The notes beneath the pieces are model-generated. The model was not told the origin of the DNA. It saw only the letters and a list, made by a program, of their open reading frames with translations, and did no database searches. A DNA stretch of 64,000 nucleotides from contig NZ_FOVD01000001.1 of NCBI RefSeq assembly GCF_900115055.1, positions 1,508,361 to 1,572,360 on the forward strand, given 5' to 3'. The position numbers and the translations under genes are program-made. This DNA is from Chryseobacterium oleae. Its GTDB lineage: Bacteria > Bacteroidota > Bacteroidia > Flavobacteriales > Weeksellaceae. Below, in pieces: positions 40,236-50,286 of this stretch; positions within the stretch are counted from its first letter, which is position 1, and each line of letters opens with the position of its first letter.

Positions 40236-41866
40236 TGATGTTACTTTTACTTTCCACGGTTCTCATTATCCCGGTCCTGACAGGATGGGGAAAAATCATG
40301 GAAAGATTCACAGGTTCTTTATTGAATGGGATTTCAGGAAATATTGTAACAGGAATAGTAGGACTCAGTCTGATCTGGACCGTTCTCGCATTTTTCATTC
40401 CTATCAATATATATGCAGAAATTCCTTTTGTATTGGCAGGGATTTTATTTTTCTTCATCAAGAAACTCTATCTGGAATTCTATAAGTTTTCAAAGAAAGA
40501 TACTTTTCTGATTGGTGGTATTTCATTGACCATTCTATATGCAGGCTCTTTTTATCCTTATATATTGGATCATTTCGGGTATTATGTTCCCACAATCAAA
40601 TGGCTTACCGAATTTGGTCTTATTAAAGGTATTACCAATTTGGATTTCACGTTAGGACAGATGTCCATTTGGCATATTTTCCAGGCAGGATTTTCCAACT
40701 TTTCAGATCCTTTTTTAAGGATGAATGCTATTCTGCTGATCATTTATACCCTTTACATTTTTGAAAGAAAAAGTTGGATACAGCTTTGTTTTATTCCGGT
40801 CTTATTACTTTTTTCACAGTCTCCCAGCCCTGATCTTCCCGTGATCATTTTATCATTAATTATTTTAAATGAAATCATACAAGGAAATAAAAATATTAGT
40901 CTTTTATTCGCCTGCTCTGTTTTTATTTTTTCTATAAAGCCCACGATGATCTGGCTTCCTGTATTCACTTTTCTTTGTTCTGTGTTTATCTTCAAACCTA
41001 ATTATAAACATTCCGTCTTCGGGATTCTCATCCTTCTGCTGTTCTTTATTAAAAATATATGGACATTCGGATATCCGGTATTCCCTGTTGCTGTGGGCGA
41101 CCTGGGATTCAGCTGGAAACCGAATCCTGAAGTTTTAAAAATCTCCTCTCAATATGCCATTCAGAAAACCTATGATATGCAGTATACCTATGAGGAAATT
41201 CAAAAGTTTTCTTCCTACGATGCGGTCAGAAACTGGTTTTCGCTGGAAGGAATTAAATCAAAGATCAATATTATTTTCATCTTCAGTTTAGTAGTATTTT
41301 CTGTTTTCGCTATCCTTAAAAAGAAAAAGATCATCACACTGATCTGTATTTCTCTGTTGATAAAAAGTATACTCGTATTGGCTTTTTCTGCACAATACCG
41401 ATTTTTCATCGATGTGTTTTTTGTCATGTTTTTTATCCTGTTCATTCAGTTAAGCAAAAGAAATTCACTTGTCCTTTTCTCTGCATTAAGTTTTCTGGTG
41501 ATCGGAGTTTTAAGTTTTCCCAACTTTATCCGCCACTACATTCCAAGTTTTAAACCGGGAAATTTCATGGCAGGATTCAAAAAAGAGCAACTTTACAAGC
41601 CTTCAACTTATCGTTACAATAAATTTGAAACGTTTCAGACAGGAAATTTAAAGTTCAATATATCAAAAGATTACCCTTTTAATTTTGACACACCCCTTCC
41701 TGCGATTTCATCCGGATATGTTCTTGATGATGTACAGTCTGGAATTTTCCCTCAATACATCGACGGAAAAAACATTAAAAAAGGATTGATCTGGAAAAAA
41801 CTCACCCCGGAGGAAAAAAAGGAATTGGAGAACGTTATCAATAATATCAAAAACACTGATAAATAG
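40235..41866 (+). CDS. Polytopic membrane protein, GT-C-like (LIC_10190-type)
   Basis: 543 aa, about 11-13 hydrophobic helices, starting MMLLLLSTVLIIPVLTGWGK. A loop after the early helices reads DHFGYYVPTIKWLTEFGLIK with GQMSIWHIFQAG, reminiscent of the acidic first loop of GT-C membrane glycosyltransferases and of the LIC_10190 membrane family. A soluble C-terminal tail has YVLDDVQSGIFPQYIDGKN. I start at 40235 rather than at 40208 because the earlier codons lie in the terminator hairpin. Function is inferred only at the level of envelope glycan or lipid chemistry. Confidence 0.6.
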   Translation: MMLLLLSTVLIIPVLTGWGKIMERFTGSLLNGISGNIVTGIVGLSLIWTVLAFFIPINIYAEIPFVLAGILFFFIKKLYLEFYKFSKKDTFLIGGISLTILYAGSFYPYILDHFGYYVPTIKWLTEFGLIKGITNLDFTLGQMSIWHIFQAGFSNFSDPFLRMNAILLIIYTLYIFERKSWIQLCFIPVLLLFSQSPSPDLPVIILSLIILNEIIQGNKNISLLFACSVFIFSIKPTMIWLPVFTFLCSVFIFKPNYKHSVFGILILLLFFIKNIWTFGYPVFPVAVGDLGFSWKPNPEVLKISSQYAIQKTYDMQYTYEEIQKFSSYDAVRNWFSLEGIKSKINIIFIFSLVVFSVFAILKKKKIITLICISLLIKSILVLAFSAQYRFFIDVFFVMFFILFIQLSKRNSLVLFSALSFLVIGVLSFPNFIRHYIPSFKPGNFMAGFKKEQLYKPSTYRYNKFETFQTGNLKFNISKDYPFNFDTPLPAISSGYVLDDVQSGIFPQYIDGKNIKKGLIWKKLTPEEKKELENVINNIKNTDK

Positions 41867-41916
41867 AACAAATGCAGAAACTTTAATATCTGAAGAAAAA
41901 TAGGTAATTTTGTATC

Positions 41917-42987
41917 ATGTTCAACACATTAGGTAATCTTCTCAGTCTTACAACATTTGGAGAAAGTCACGGCGTGGCTTACGGCGGTATCATCAATAAT
42001 TTTCCGGCAGGATTAACGGTAGATTTCGATAAAATTCAATATGAATTGGATCGTAGAAAACCGGGCCAGTCTGCAATAGTCACTCAAAGGAAAGAAAGCG
42101 ACACGGTAAAGTTCCTTTCCGGAATCTTTGAGGGAAAAACTACGGGTACCCCAATAGGTTTTATAATAGAAAATGAAAATCAGAAGTCTAAGGACTATGA
42201 TCATATTGCAGATTCATATCGTCCGAGTCATGCAGATTTCACGTATGACCAGAAATTTGGAATAAGAGATTATCGCGGAGGAGGAAAATCTTCAGCAAGA
42301 GAAACCATCAACTGGGTCGTTGCCGGCGCTTTGGCTAAACAGCTTTTGTCAGGCATCGAGATCAATGCATACGTTTCTTCCGTAGGTGATATTTTCTGTG
42401 AAAAACCTTATCAGGCACTGGATTTTTCCAAAACGGAAAGCAATGATGTGCGTTGTCCTGATGCTGAAACTGCAGAAAGAATGATCGAAAGGATCAAAGA
42501 AATCAAAAAAGAAGGGAATACGATCGGTGGTACGGTGACGTGCGTGATCAAAAACGTCCCTGTTGGCATTGGAGAACCTATTTTCTCTAAACTTCAGGCT
42601 GAATTGGGCAAAGCAATGCTGAATATCAACGCCTGCAAAGGTTTTGAATACGGAAGTGGTTTCTGCGGAGCAAAAATGACCGGAAAGGAGCATAATGACG
42701 CCTTCAATACAGATTTTACAACGAAATCCAATCTTTCAGGAGGAATCCAGGGAGGGATTTCCAACGGAATGGATATTTATTTCCGTGCTGCATTCAAGCC
42801 TGTGGCTACTATTTTAAGACCTCAGGACAGTGTGGACAGATACGGAAATCCTGTGATCGTAGAAGGTAAAGGACGTCATGATCCATGTGTAGTGCCCAGA
42901 GCGGTTCCTGTAGTGGAAAGCTTAGCTGCATTTGTACTGGCTGACCTGTTTTTGATCAACAAAACAAGAAATATTAATAATTTTTAA
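41917..42987 (+). CDS. aroC: Chorismate synthase
   Basis: 356 aa, the last shikimate-pathway enzyme: it eliminates phosphate from EPSP using reduced [60 protein letters not shown] and [15 protein letters not shown] are all diagnostic. Length is standard. It is isolated from other aro genes here and is followed by two thioredoxin-fold genes. Confidence 0.95.
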   Translation: MFNTLGNLLSLTTFGESHGVAYGGIINNFPAGLTVDFDKIQYELDRRKPGQSAIVTQRKESDTVKFLSGIFEGKTTGTPIGFIIENENQKSKDYDHIADSYRPSHADFTYDQKFGIRDYRGGGKSSARETINWVVAGALAKQLLSGIEINAYVSSVGDIFCEKPYQALDFSKTESNDVRCPDAETAERMIERIKEIKKEGNTIGGTVTCVIKNVPVGIGEPIFSKLQAELGKAMLNINACKGFEYGSGFCGAKMTGKEHNDAFNTDFTTKSNLSGGIQGGISNGMDIYFRAAFKPVATILRPQDSVDRYGNPVIVEGKGRHDPCVVPRAVPVVESLAAFVLADLFLINKTRNINNF

Positions 42988-43002
42988 TACATAACTTTAG
43001 TA

Positions 43003-43566
43003 ATGAAAAATTACTGGGATCAGGGTATTTCTTTTGAAGAATATATCCGCATCGGAAGAGAAAGACTGGAAAACCCTTCCACTCAACAAGAAATTGAATA
43101 CAAACAATATTACGAACTGGGACTTCAGAGAATGGACAGAACACTTAAAAAGTATGTTCCGGATGAAGAACAGTTAAAAGAATTAGCTGCCAAAAATTTT
43201 GACGGAAAGATTCTCATCATTTCAGAAGCGTGGTGTGGCGATGCCAGTGCTACGGTTCCTGCTCTTGTTACTTTTTTTAAGGGACACAATGAGGTGAAAA
43301 TTTTTCTTAGAGACAGTGATAAAAGCCTGATTGGCCAGTTTATGACCAACGGAACGGAATCGATCCCAAAGGTGATCATTCTGGATAAGGATTTTAATGT
43401 GAAAAATTCATGGGGACCGCGTCCAAAATACGGATACGAGCTATTAATGAAGCATAAAGCCGATCCTGAAGCTTACCCGAAAGATAATTTTTACAACGAT
43501 CTTCAATTGTATTATGCCAAAAACAGAGGTAAAGATGCAGTTCAGGAGATTTTAGAATTATTATAA
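43003..43566 (+). CDS. Thioredoxin-fold protein
   Basis: 187 aa, cytoplasmic. The strand ILIISEAWCGDASATVPALV has the active-site position as WCGDAS, with one Cys and no CxxC, followed by EVKIFLRDSD and the cis-Pro motif GTESIPKVIILDKD. This single-Cys 'thioredoxin family' group is widespread in Bacteroidetes; a disulfide-reductase role is less likely than a monothiol one. It is 15 bp after aroC and may be co-transcribed. Confidence 0.8.
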   Translation: MKNYWDQGISFEEYIRIGRERLENPSTQQEIEYKQYYELGLQRMDRTLKKYVPDEEQLKELAAKNFDGKILIISEAWCGDASATVPALVTFFKGHNEVKIFLRDSDKSLIGQFMTNGTESIPKVIILDKDFNVKNSWGPRPKYGYELLMKHKADPEAYPKDNFYNDLQLYYAKNRGKDAVQEILELL

Positions 43567-43614
43567 TACAAGATTGAATTCCATACAGCTTAAAATAACA
43601 GTAAAGATCAACGC

Positions 43615-44154
43615 ATGAAAAAGAATATCATTTATATTGTCCTTATCATCATCATTGGTGTGGTAGCTTTTGTCCCGGGACTAAAGGAATATCTGAGAGA
43701 TCAGTTTTTCCCGATCGCTACGATTGAAAATGCCGTGCATGTAAGTGAAGAGGATTATGATGTTGAGCTGAAAGGAATCAATGTACCGAGTACGAATCTT
43801 AAAGCTTTCAAGAACAAACCTGTTTTCCTGAATTTCTGGGGAACATGGTGTCCACCGTGCAGAAAAGAATGGCCTACGATTCAGAAGTTATATGATACAA
43901 GAAAAGGAAATGTAGATTTTGTCCTTATTGCGATGAATGACAAGGAAGAGGCGGTCGTAAAGTTTTTAAAGGAAAATAATTATAACGTTCCTGTCTACAT
44001 TGCTCAAAGTCCTATCTCAGAAAAAATACTTCCCAAAGTATTTCCTACCACGTTTCTTATTGATCAGCATGGAAGGATCATCATCAAGGAGGATGCCTAC
44101 AGAGATTGGAACACAGAGACTGTGCATCAGTTCATTGATAATATCATCAAGTAA
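43615..44154 (+). CDS. TlpA-family thiol:disulfide oxidoreductase
   Basis: 179 aa, N-terminal membrane anchor (NIIYIVLIIIIGVVAFVPG) and a periplasmic thioredoxin domain with FLNFWGTWCPPCRKEWP (CPPC active site), then VDFVLIAMND and VFPTTFLIDQHG (cis-Pro). Such proteins keep periplasmic thiols reduced, for example in cytochrome c maturation. No ccm genes are nearby. It follows the single-Cys thioredoxin gene by 48 bp. Confidence 0.88.
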   Translation: MKKNIIYIVLIIIIGVVAFVPGLKEYLRDQFFPIATIENAVHVSEEDYDVELKGINVPSTNLKAFKNKPVFLNFWGTWCPPCRKEWPTIQKLYDTRKGNVDFVLIAMNDKEEAVVKFLKENNYNVPVYIAQSPISEKILPKVFPTTFLIDQHGRIIIKEDAYRDWNTETVHQFIDNIIK

Positions 44155-44238
44155 TTTATTTAACTAAATTTTATAGTTTATTGGTATAAAATTTGCGAAA
44201 TTTACTGTGTTGAAAAATTTATTAAAACTAAACACAAA

Positions 44239-44580
44239 ATGAAATATTCAAAATTGAATCTTGCAAAAGAGGCCATCAGCCACAAAGGTTTCGTAAAGAA
44301 AATCCCTGATATATTCAGAATGGTAAAACTATGGAGAAAAGGAGAATATCCGATGAGATCCATTGACATTATCCTTCCGCTTCTGGGACTTTTATATGTA
44401 ATCTCCCCTATTGACCTTCTTCCTGAGTTTGCGGTGCCTGTATTAGGTGTCATGGATGACCTGGCGGTATTATCGCTTACGATTCCAAAGCTGATCAAAG
44501 AAGTGGATAAATTCTTACTGTGGGAAGCTGAGCAGAGGCTGAACGGAACAAAAGTTATCGACGCAGAAATTGTAAAATAA
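44239..44580 (+). CDS. YkvA/DUF1232 family membrane protein
   Basis: 113 aa. The DUF1232 core MRSIDIILPLLGLLYVISPI followed by DLLPEFAVPVLGVMDDLAVL is complete, including the YxxSPxDLxPe signature. It is a small integral or peripheral membrane protein of unknown role. It is followed by a strong terminator at 44602-44634. Confidence 0.85.
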   Translation: MKYSKLNLAKEAISHKGFVKKIPDIFRMVKLWRKGEYPMRSIDIILPLLGLLYVISPIDLLPEFAVPVLGVMDDLAVLSLTIPKLIKEVDKFLLWEAEQRLNGTKVIDAEIVK

Positions 44581-44601
44581 TAATTTACAGAAATATTCTT
44601 T

Positions 44602-44634
44602 AACCATCCTGAAACATTTCGGGATGGTTTTTTA
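44602..44634 (+). terminator. Terminator after the YkvA gene
   Basis: AACCATCCTGAAA (44602-44614) pairs with TTTCGGGATGGTT (44617-44629; one G-U pair), followed by T-rich sequence. Confidence 0.82.
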
Positions 44635-44704
44635 TTGACAAATGACGGATAAATTTTTAAGCCTTATTTCAAATCATTAAATTTGCAGTATCTAATAAAA
44701 AATA

Positions 44705-46084
44705 ATGGAAAGTAAAAAAGAATTTTTCTTAGAGTGCTACAAGCTGGGCATCATCAAATTTGGAAGGTTTACCTTGAAAAGCGGTATCGAAAGTCCGTTC
44801 TATGTAGACCTGAGACCTTTGGCTTCAGACCCGAAAATTTTAAAAAATCTGGCTAATTATCTGTTGGAAATGCTTCCGTTGGATAATTTCGATTTAATCT
44901 GCGGGGTGCCTTATGCAGCGCTTCCGATGGCTACTGCTATGTCTTTGGAAAGCTACATTCCATTAATTATTAAAAGAAAAGAGGCCAAAAACTACGGAAC
45001 GAAAAAGCTGATCGAAGGAATTTATCAGAAAGGACAGAACTGTCTTTTGGTAGAGGATGTGATCACTTCCGGAAAATCTCTTGTAGAAACCATCGCTGAG
45101 GTAGAACAGGAAGATCTTAAAGTAGCTGACATCGTTGTGGTTCTCGACAGAGAGCAGGGCGGAAAACAGTTACTGGAAAGCAAAGGATACAGAGTTCATA
45201 CGCTTTTCAATATTTCAGAAGTTTGTACGATTCTTCAGGAAACCGGAGAACTTTCTGATGAAGAGGTAAAAAGAATTCAGGATTTCCTTCAGGGAAACCA
45301 TATTCAGTTTGAAGAAAAGACAAGAAGTTCTTACGAGCAGAAACTCGCGCATGCACAGCATTCTGTTTCTAAAAAGTTACTTGAAACTGCTTTGGCTAAA
45401 AAATCAAACCTTATTGCATCGGCTGATGTCACTACCACACAGGAATTACTTGCTCTTGCTGAAAAAGTAGGACCTCACGTGATTGCATTGAAAACGCATA
45501 TTGACATCATTTCAGATTTTGACTATGAAAAAACAATTCTTCCGTTAAAAGCATTGGCTGAAAAACACCAGTTCTTATTGATGGAGGACAGAAAATTTGC
45601 AGATATCGGGAACACGCAGGAACTTCAGTTTACCAGCGGTGTATTTAAAATTACAGACTGGGCAGATTTCGTGACCTCACAGGTGATCGGAGGATTTGAA
45701 TCTCTGGACTGCTTTAAAAATGTAGGGGTTGTAGCCATTGTAGGAATGTCTTCCAAAGGAGCACTGACTACAGCAAGTTACCGTGAAGAAGCTTTAAAAG
45801 TGGCATTATCACATCCAAACGTAATCGGTGGGGTATCTCAGAATCAGATTCCTGAAGAGCTTCTGCTTTTCACTCCGGGTGTTAATCTTGCAGATTCAGG
45901 AGACGGAAAAGGACAACAGTACAATACGCCTGACCATGTCTTCAAAATGCTTCACTCCGATTTTATCATTGTAGGCAGAGGAATTTATAAATCTGACGAT
46001 CCTGAAACGGCTGCTATCACGTATAAAAACGAAGGCTGGAATGCTTATGTTAATTCTTTGCAAAAAAATACCATCCAGGGCTAA
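44705..46084 (+). CDS. UMP synthase: fused orotate phosphoribosyltransferase and OMP decarboxylase
   Basis: 459 aa catalysing the last two steps of UMP synthesis. The N-terminal OPRT (about 1-200) carries LKSGIESPFYVDLR and the PRPP motif CLLVEDVITSGKSLVE (near 113-128). The C-terminal OMPDC (about 215-459) has LIASADVTTTQEL, KTHIDIISDF and LLMEDRKFADIGNT (near 291-304), the Lys/Asp catalytic array of the eukaryote-like OMPDC class, plus IVGRGIYKSDDPE. It is equivalent to pyrE plus pyrF in one chain, in the eukaryotic UMPS order. Confidence 0.93.
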   Translation: MESKKEFFLECYKLGIIKFGRFTLKSGIESPFYVDLRPLASDPKILKNLANYLLEMLPLDNFDLICGVPYAALPMATAMSLESYIPLIIKRKEAKNYGTKKLIEGIYQKGQNCLLVEDVITSGKSLVETIAEVEQEDLKVADIVVVLDREQGGKQLLESKGYRVHTLFNISEVCTILQETGELSDEEVKRIQDFLQGNHIQFEEKTRSSYEQKLAHAQHSVSKKLLETALAKKSNLIASADVTTTQELLALAEKVGPHVIALKTHIDIISDFDYEKTILPLKALAEKHQFLLMEDRKFADIGNTQELQFTSGVFKITDWADFVTSQVIGGFESLDCFKNVGVVAIVGMSSKGALTTASYREEALKVALSHPNVIGGVSQNQIPEELLLFTPGVNLADSGDGKGQQYNTPDHVFKMLHSDFIIVGRGIYKSDDPETAAITYKNEGWNAYVNSLQKNTIQG

Positions 46085-46138
46085 AACGCTGTTGAATATA
46101 TTCAAAATAAGTTTATATTTGGGCTTTATCACAGGATA

Positions 46139-48961
46139 TTGAAAAAGATCACCACATGCCTTGTTTTGTTTTGGGGAATTGTACAGGTTTCTGGGCAAAA
46201 AGACAGCATATACATTGAAGCGAAATTATCTGCCGACAGAAAAACGCTGGAGGTCAATCAGGAAATTGTGTACCACAATCATTCCGATAAGGACCTGCAC
46301 TCGGTGAAACTTCTCAATTGGGTTTCTGCTTATAACAAAAAAGGGACCTCTCTGGTTTATAGAAAGCTGGAAGACCGCAGCAGTGATCTTCATTTTGCAA
46401 AACCAGAACAACTGGGTAAGCTTCTGGATTTAGAGATCAAAAATTCAGAGCAGCAGCCAGTTCCAATAAGTTCCAAGACGGATGAAAATCTTTTTCTTCC
46501 TCTGGCAGAAGCTTTAAAGCCTGGTGAAAGTATTACCTTACAGCTTCATTACAGTATGTCCCTTCCTGATAAGAAATTTACAGGTTATGGTACAGCTGAT
46601 ACAATGACAGCCTTAAAATATTTCTTTATTGTTCCGGATCATTTTGATCCGGACAATATTTCCAAAAGAAATTATCATGATATTGAAGAGTCCGTAAGTT
46701 TCAACACGTTCTGGACCGTTAATTTTGATCTTCCTCCCAACAGTTTTATCGAAGGGAATCTCCCGCAGGTTCAGATGAATTCATTCAAAGGGTATCTCGA
46801 CTCTGATCCTGAATTCGTGATTGCACAGAACGGGCTTCCTTCCATAAAAATTAATGTGGATGGATCAGATATGGAAATTAAATTCGGATACAATCTGAAG
46901 CCGGAAGAAAAGCAGAATCTTGAATTTTACCTTCCTTTACATTTAAAGTTCATTAAAGAGAAGATCGGCTTCCTTCCAAAAAATCTTTTTATATCTGATA
47001 AGTTCAGGTCATCGGAAGACTTTTTTGGAAATAATGACATTGCTTTCTGGAAATTCAGATTTCAGCTGTTCAACGATTCTGAGAAAACAGATCTTGACTA
47101 TTTCGGAATCATCACCAAAAAGGTTCTTGACGAAAGTATTATCGCAGATAAGCTGGACCATCACTGGTTTAAAAACGGTTTAAAATCATATCTGGAAATC
47201 CAGTATCTTCAAAAGTTTTACAAAGACGCCAAATTATTGGGTAATCTTCCGGAAACAAAAATTTTCGGAGTAAAACCTCTGAAACTGTTCCATGCTTCTC
47301 AGGTGAAACTTATAGACCGTTACGGATTATCGTATCAATACATCATGTCTCAGAATCTTGATCAGAAGATCAGTGAAAAATTCACGGTTTTGAGCAATTT
47401 TAATCATATGGCGGTCAGCAGTTTTGAAACGGGAAGTCTTTTCAATTATACCGCTGAAAAAATGGGGTATGATCATTTCAACGCTATTTTGAAAGATTAT
47501 ATCGTCAAAAATACGGACAGAAAAATCGATCCGGAAGAATTTCTGAAGGAGCTGGCAGAAAAAGATAAAACATCAGCGTATCTGTCAGATTTCCTGAAAC
47601 AAAAAAACCGGGTTAACTTCAGACTGAAAAATGTCAGAAAAGAAGAGGATTCTTTAAATATTAAAATCGCAAAAAATACAGACTCTCCGATTCCTGTAAA
47701 GCTGGAAACCAAGACCAGTGAAGGTGAGAAAAAATCTTACTGGATAGAAACGGAACAAGACGAAAGAATTACGAATTTCGCTCTTCCTGCTTCAGAAGAT
47801 ATTCACAAAGTAACGCTTAACAGTGGGTATATCTTCCCTGAATCTAAATACAGAGACAACTTCCTGTATGCAAAAGGTCTGTTTTCGAATGCTAAAAAAA
47901 TAAAATTCAAGCTGATTAAGGATATTCCCAATCCTGAATACAACGAAATATACATCAGCCCAAGGGTACGTTTTAATAATACCTATGATAAATTCCTTTT
48001 AGGTGTGAACTTAAAAAACCAGTCTTTGTTTGATCAGAAATTCCTGTATTCATTTACTCCAACCTACAGTACCGGAACCGGAAAACTGACAGGATCAGGA
48101 GCGGTCTCCTACTCTTTTCTTCCGGCTGAAAGTATTTTCAGGAGTATTACTTTTGGAGTGTCAGGATCTTATTTCCACTATGATTACGGATTGGCTTACA
48201 GAAAAGGTTCGGTATTCTCGAGTTTCAGCTTTAGGAAAAATCCAAGAAGTACAGTCAGCAGAAGTATTGGATTTTCCTACAATTATCTGGAAAGAGATCT
48301 GAGTCCAAAAATGGTGGCCAACAGAGATTACGGCAAGTACAACCTGTGGACCGCCGGATATGGCTACAGTGACAGCCAGATGATCCATGAAAAAAGCTTG
48401 AGTTTAAGTACTCAGGGCATGGAAGATTTCAATAAAATAACTGCCGAAGGATTTTACAGATGGGAATTTGCACCTAAACAAAAGTTGAGCCTCAGATTAT
48501 TTGCCGGTTATTTTGTAAGGAATGAGACCCGAAATAATATGTTCAACTATGGAATCTCAAGGGTTTCAAACTATTCTTTCTCCTACAATCTTTTGGGTGA
48601 AAGTGCCAACAGCGGATTACTCGCTCAACAGTTTATCTTGGCTGACGGAGGATTTAAATCTTTTCTTCCCGGATCTGTCAATCAGTGGATCACGTCTTTT
48701 AATGTAGATTCAAGTGTCTGGAAGATATTCCATGTTTATGCGGATGTCGGGATGTATAAAAACAAAAACCGTCCTGCAGAATTCATCTGGGACAGTGGTA
48801 TTAAAGTGAGGGTAATTCCGGATTTCCTTGAAGTTTATTTCCCGATACAGTCGTCCTTAGGTTTTGAACCTTCTTTTAAAGATTACGCTAAACGCATCAG
48901 ATATACGCTTGTCCTTAATCTTGGTGCAGTCATCAATGCGGCCAGAAGAGGTTGGTATTAA
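46139..48961 (+). CDS. Degenerate M1-peptidase-like domain fused to an outer-membrane beta-barrel
   Basis: 940 aa from a TTG start with a signal peptide (KKITTCLVLFWGIVQVSG). Residues about 25-220 resemble the N-terminal beta-saddle of M1 aminopeptidases. The peptidase-like part carries KLDHHWFKNGLKSYLEIQYL (near 337-357), positioned like the HExxHxW...E helix pair, but no HExxH is seen, so it is probably not a zinc peptidase. From about 600 the protein is alternating amphipathic strands (KFLLGVNLKNQSLFDQKFLY and onward, ending VLNLGAVINAARRGWY) consistent with a beta-barrel. Confidence 0.6.
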   Translation: MKKITTCLVLFWGIVQVSGQKDSIYIEAKLSADRKTLEVNQEIVYHNHSDKDLHSVKLLNWVSAYNKKGTSLVYRKLEDRSSDLHFAKPEQLGKLLDLEIKNSEQQPVPISSKTDENLFLPLAEALKPGESITLQLHYSMSLPDKKFTGYGTADTMTALKYFFIVPDHFDPDNISKRNYHDIEESVSFNTFWTVNFDLPPNSFIEGNLPQVQMNSFKGYLDSDPEFVIAQNGLPSIKINVDGSDMEIKFGYNLKPEEKQNLEFYLPLHLKFIKEKIGFLPKNLFISDKFRSSEDFFGNNDIAFWKFRFQLFNDSEKTDLDYFGIITKKVLDESIIADKLDHHWFKNGLKSYLEIQYLQKFYKDAKLLGNLPETKIFGVKPLKLFHASQVKLIDRYGLSYQYIMSQNLDQKISEKFTVLSNFNHMAVSSFETGSLFNYTAEKMGYDHFNAILKDYIVKNTDRKIDPEEFLKELAEKDKTSAYLSDFLKQKNRVNFRLKNVRKEEDSLNIKIAKNTDSPIPVKLETKTSEGEKKSYWIETEQDERITNFALPASEDIHKVTLNSGYIFPESKYRDNFLYAKGLFSNAKKIKFKLIKDIPNPEYNEIYISPRVRFNNTYDKFLLGVNLKNQSLFDQKFLYSFTPTYSTGTGKLTGSGAVSYSFLPAESIFRSITFGVSGSYFHYDYGLAYRKGSVFSSFSFRKNPRSTVSRSIGFSYNYLERDLSPKMVANRDYGKYNLWTAGYGYSDSQMIHEKSLSLSTQGMEDFNKITAEGFYRWEFAPKQKLSLRLFAGYFVRNETRNNMFNYGISRVSNYSFSYNLLGESANSGLLAQQFILADGGFKSFLPGSVNQWITSFNVDSSVWKIFHVYADVGMYKNKNRPAEFIWDSGIKVRVIPDFLEVYFPIQSSLGFEPSFKDYAKRIRYTLVLNLGAVINAARRGWY

Positions 48962-49110
48962 GGAGGTGGAAGAGCGGCTGGAAGTTAGTATTAGGCATTT
49001 ATTTTTAACCCTCTTTAAAATTATTTGATGAACTTGGTCTTAAAAACTAATAAAGATTGTTTCTCATCTCTAAATAATTTCATATTTACGGACTTTAGTT
49101 TAAATAAAAA

Positions 49111-49140
49111 AAGCAACTGTAAGGTACAGCTGCTTCTTTT
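49111..49140 (+). terminator. Terminator after the M1-like/beta-barrel gene
   Basis: AAGCA and CTGTA (49111-49121) pair with TACAG and TGCTT (49125-49135) with one mismatched pair, then T-rich. Confidence 0.6.
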
Positions 49141-49361
49141 AACATGTTATATTGAAAACTAACTTTTAAATTCTTTTAAACAGATTTAATCCATCTTATT
49201 CAAGCTAAATATTTCGGCTGTTATTTCTATATGAAATATATCAAAAACAGTACCACAAAAAACAAGGATTTTTAAAGAATACGCTTTAAAAGAAATATAT
49301 TCTACAGGTTTTAAAGTATTAACTAATAAGTTTCAAATAAAAACCAACTATAAGGTATGAT

Positions 49362-49403
49362 TTTATAAAAAAGCTCCGGCCATTTCTTCGAAATGGCCGG
49401 AGC
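49362..49403 (-). terminator. Terminator of the T9SS cargo gene
   Basis: GCTCCGGCCATTTC (49373-49386) pairs perfectly with 49390-49403; on the minus strand the stem is followed by T6 and an A/T tail. Confidence 0.82.
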
Positions 49404-49430
49404 GTATATTCTTTAAAAGAAACTAAAAAA

Positions 49431-50198
49431 TTAGTCTTTTAAGATCTTCTGAGATACAGGTTCGTTGTTTACAGTTCCTGTTACGATATAGTTTCCTTTT
49501 GCCAGGTCTGCAACATTTACAGCCTCATTTTCTTTTACAGAAAGAGATTTCACAACTTGTCCGAACATATTGTAGATTTTTAAGTCTTTACAATTTTTCG
49601 CAAAATTGATTTCTGATTTTACAAAAGTATTTTTAACTAAACTGTATTTTGATACAGATAAATCAGCTGTAGATAAAGAAGAGTTCTGAATTAAAGAAAA
49701 CTCATCAAAGCTCGCTGTAGAATTATTATAAGCACGTACTTGTAACTGGAACTGAACAGCCGCCGCAGGAGAAGTAAAAGTTAATGTTTTTTGAGTCCAA
49801 ACACCTACTTTAGCTAAGTAACCATTATTATTTCTCAATGGATCTGTTGTTGCATCAGTTGTCAAATATACAGGAGCAGATCCAGCATCTAGAAAGCAAG
49901 ACCAAATTCTAGCTCCATTTCCAGTACCTGCAGATTTATACCAAAAGCTAACGGTATATTGAGTATTAGCACTAATAGGAATATTTTGATAAAACCCGGT
50001 TGTTGCTGTTGCTACATATTTAGCATAATTTGCTCCCTGGTAAGGAGTATCCGTCTCAGCTGTAGGTAAAGTGTAAGAAGCTACCGTACCTGCTGTCCAA
50101 TTACTAAGCCCACTTTCAAAACCTGGGTTTTGAACTAAATTTTGAGAAAATCCCAAAATACATGAAGTAATTCCTAAAACAGTAAAGATTTTTTTCAT
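49431..50198 (-). CDS. T9SS cargo protein with carbohydrate-binding-like domain
   Basis: 255 aa. Signal MKKIFTVLGITSCILGFSQ, then a CBM4/9-like jelly-roll start NLVQNPGFESGLSNWTAGTV and VSFWYKSAGTGNGARIW, and a C-terminal type IX sorting domain (CKDLKIYNMFGQVVKSLSV, NVADLAKGNYIVTG, VSQKILKD). The sorting domain directs export and attachment to the surface or medium. I start at ATG 50198, the signal start. It has no catalytic domain, so it may be an adhesin or binding protein. A terminator follows. Confidence 0.8.
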   Translation of the reverse strand: MKKIFTVLGITSCILGFSQNLVQNPGFESGLSNWTAGTVASYTLPTAETDTPYQGANYAKYVATATTGFYQNIPISANTQYTVSFWYKSAGTGNGARIWSCFLDAGSAPVYLTTDATTDPLRNNNGYLAKVGVWTQKTLTFTSPAAAVQFQLQVRAYNNSTASFDEFSLIQNSSLSTADLSVSKYSLVKNTFVKSEINFAKNCKDLKIYNMFGQVVKSLSVKENEAVNVADLAKGNYIVTGTVNNEPVSQKILKD

Positions 50199-50286
50199 TA
50201 TAAAAAGTTTTAAATTTATGGGGTAAAAGTACAAAAAAACCGCCATTATATTAAAATGACGGTATATAATTAACAATTAATTAAAG

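Larger units (their letters stand above)
48962..49430. other. 469-bp intergenic region with terminators and a repeat fragment
   Basis: No gene. Next to the stop codon lies a purine-rich repeat fragment (GGAGGTGGAAGAGCGGCTGG, 48963-48982). A hairpin AAGCAACTGTA/TACAGCTGCTT plus T-rich tail is at 49111-49140, and a 14-bp perfect stem at 49373-49403 serves the opposite strand. Confidence 0.55.
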
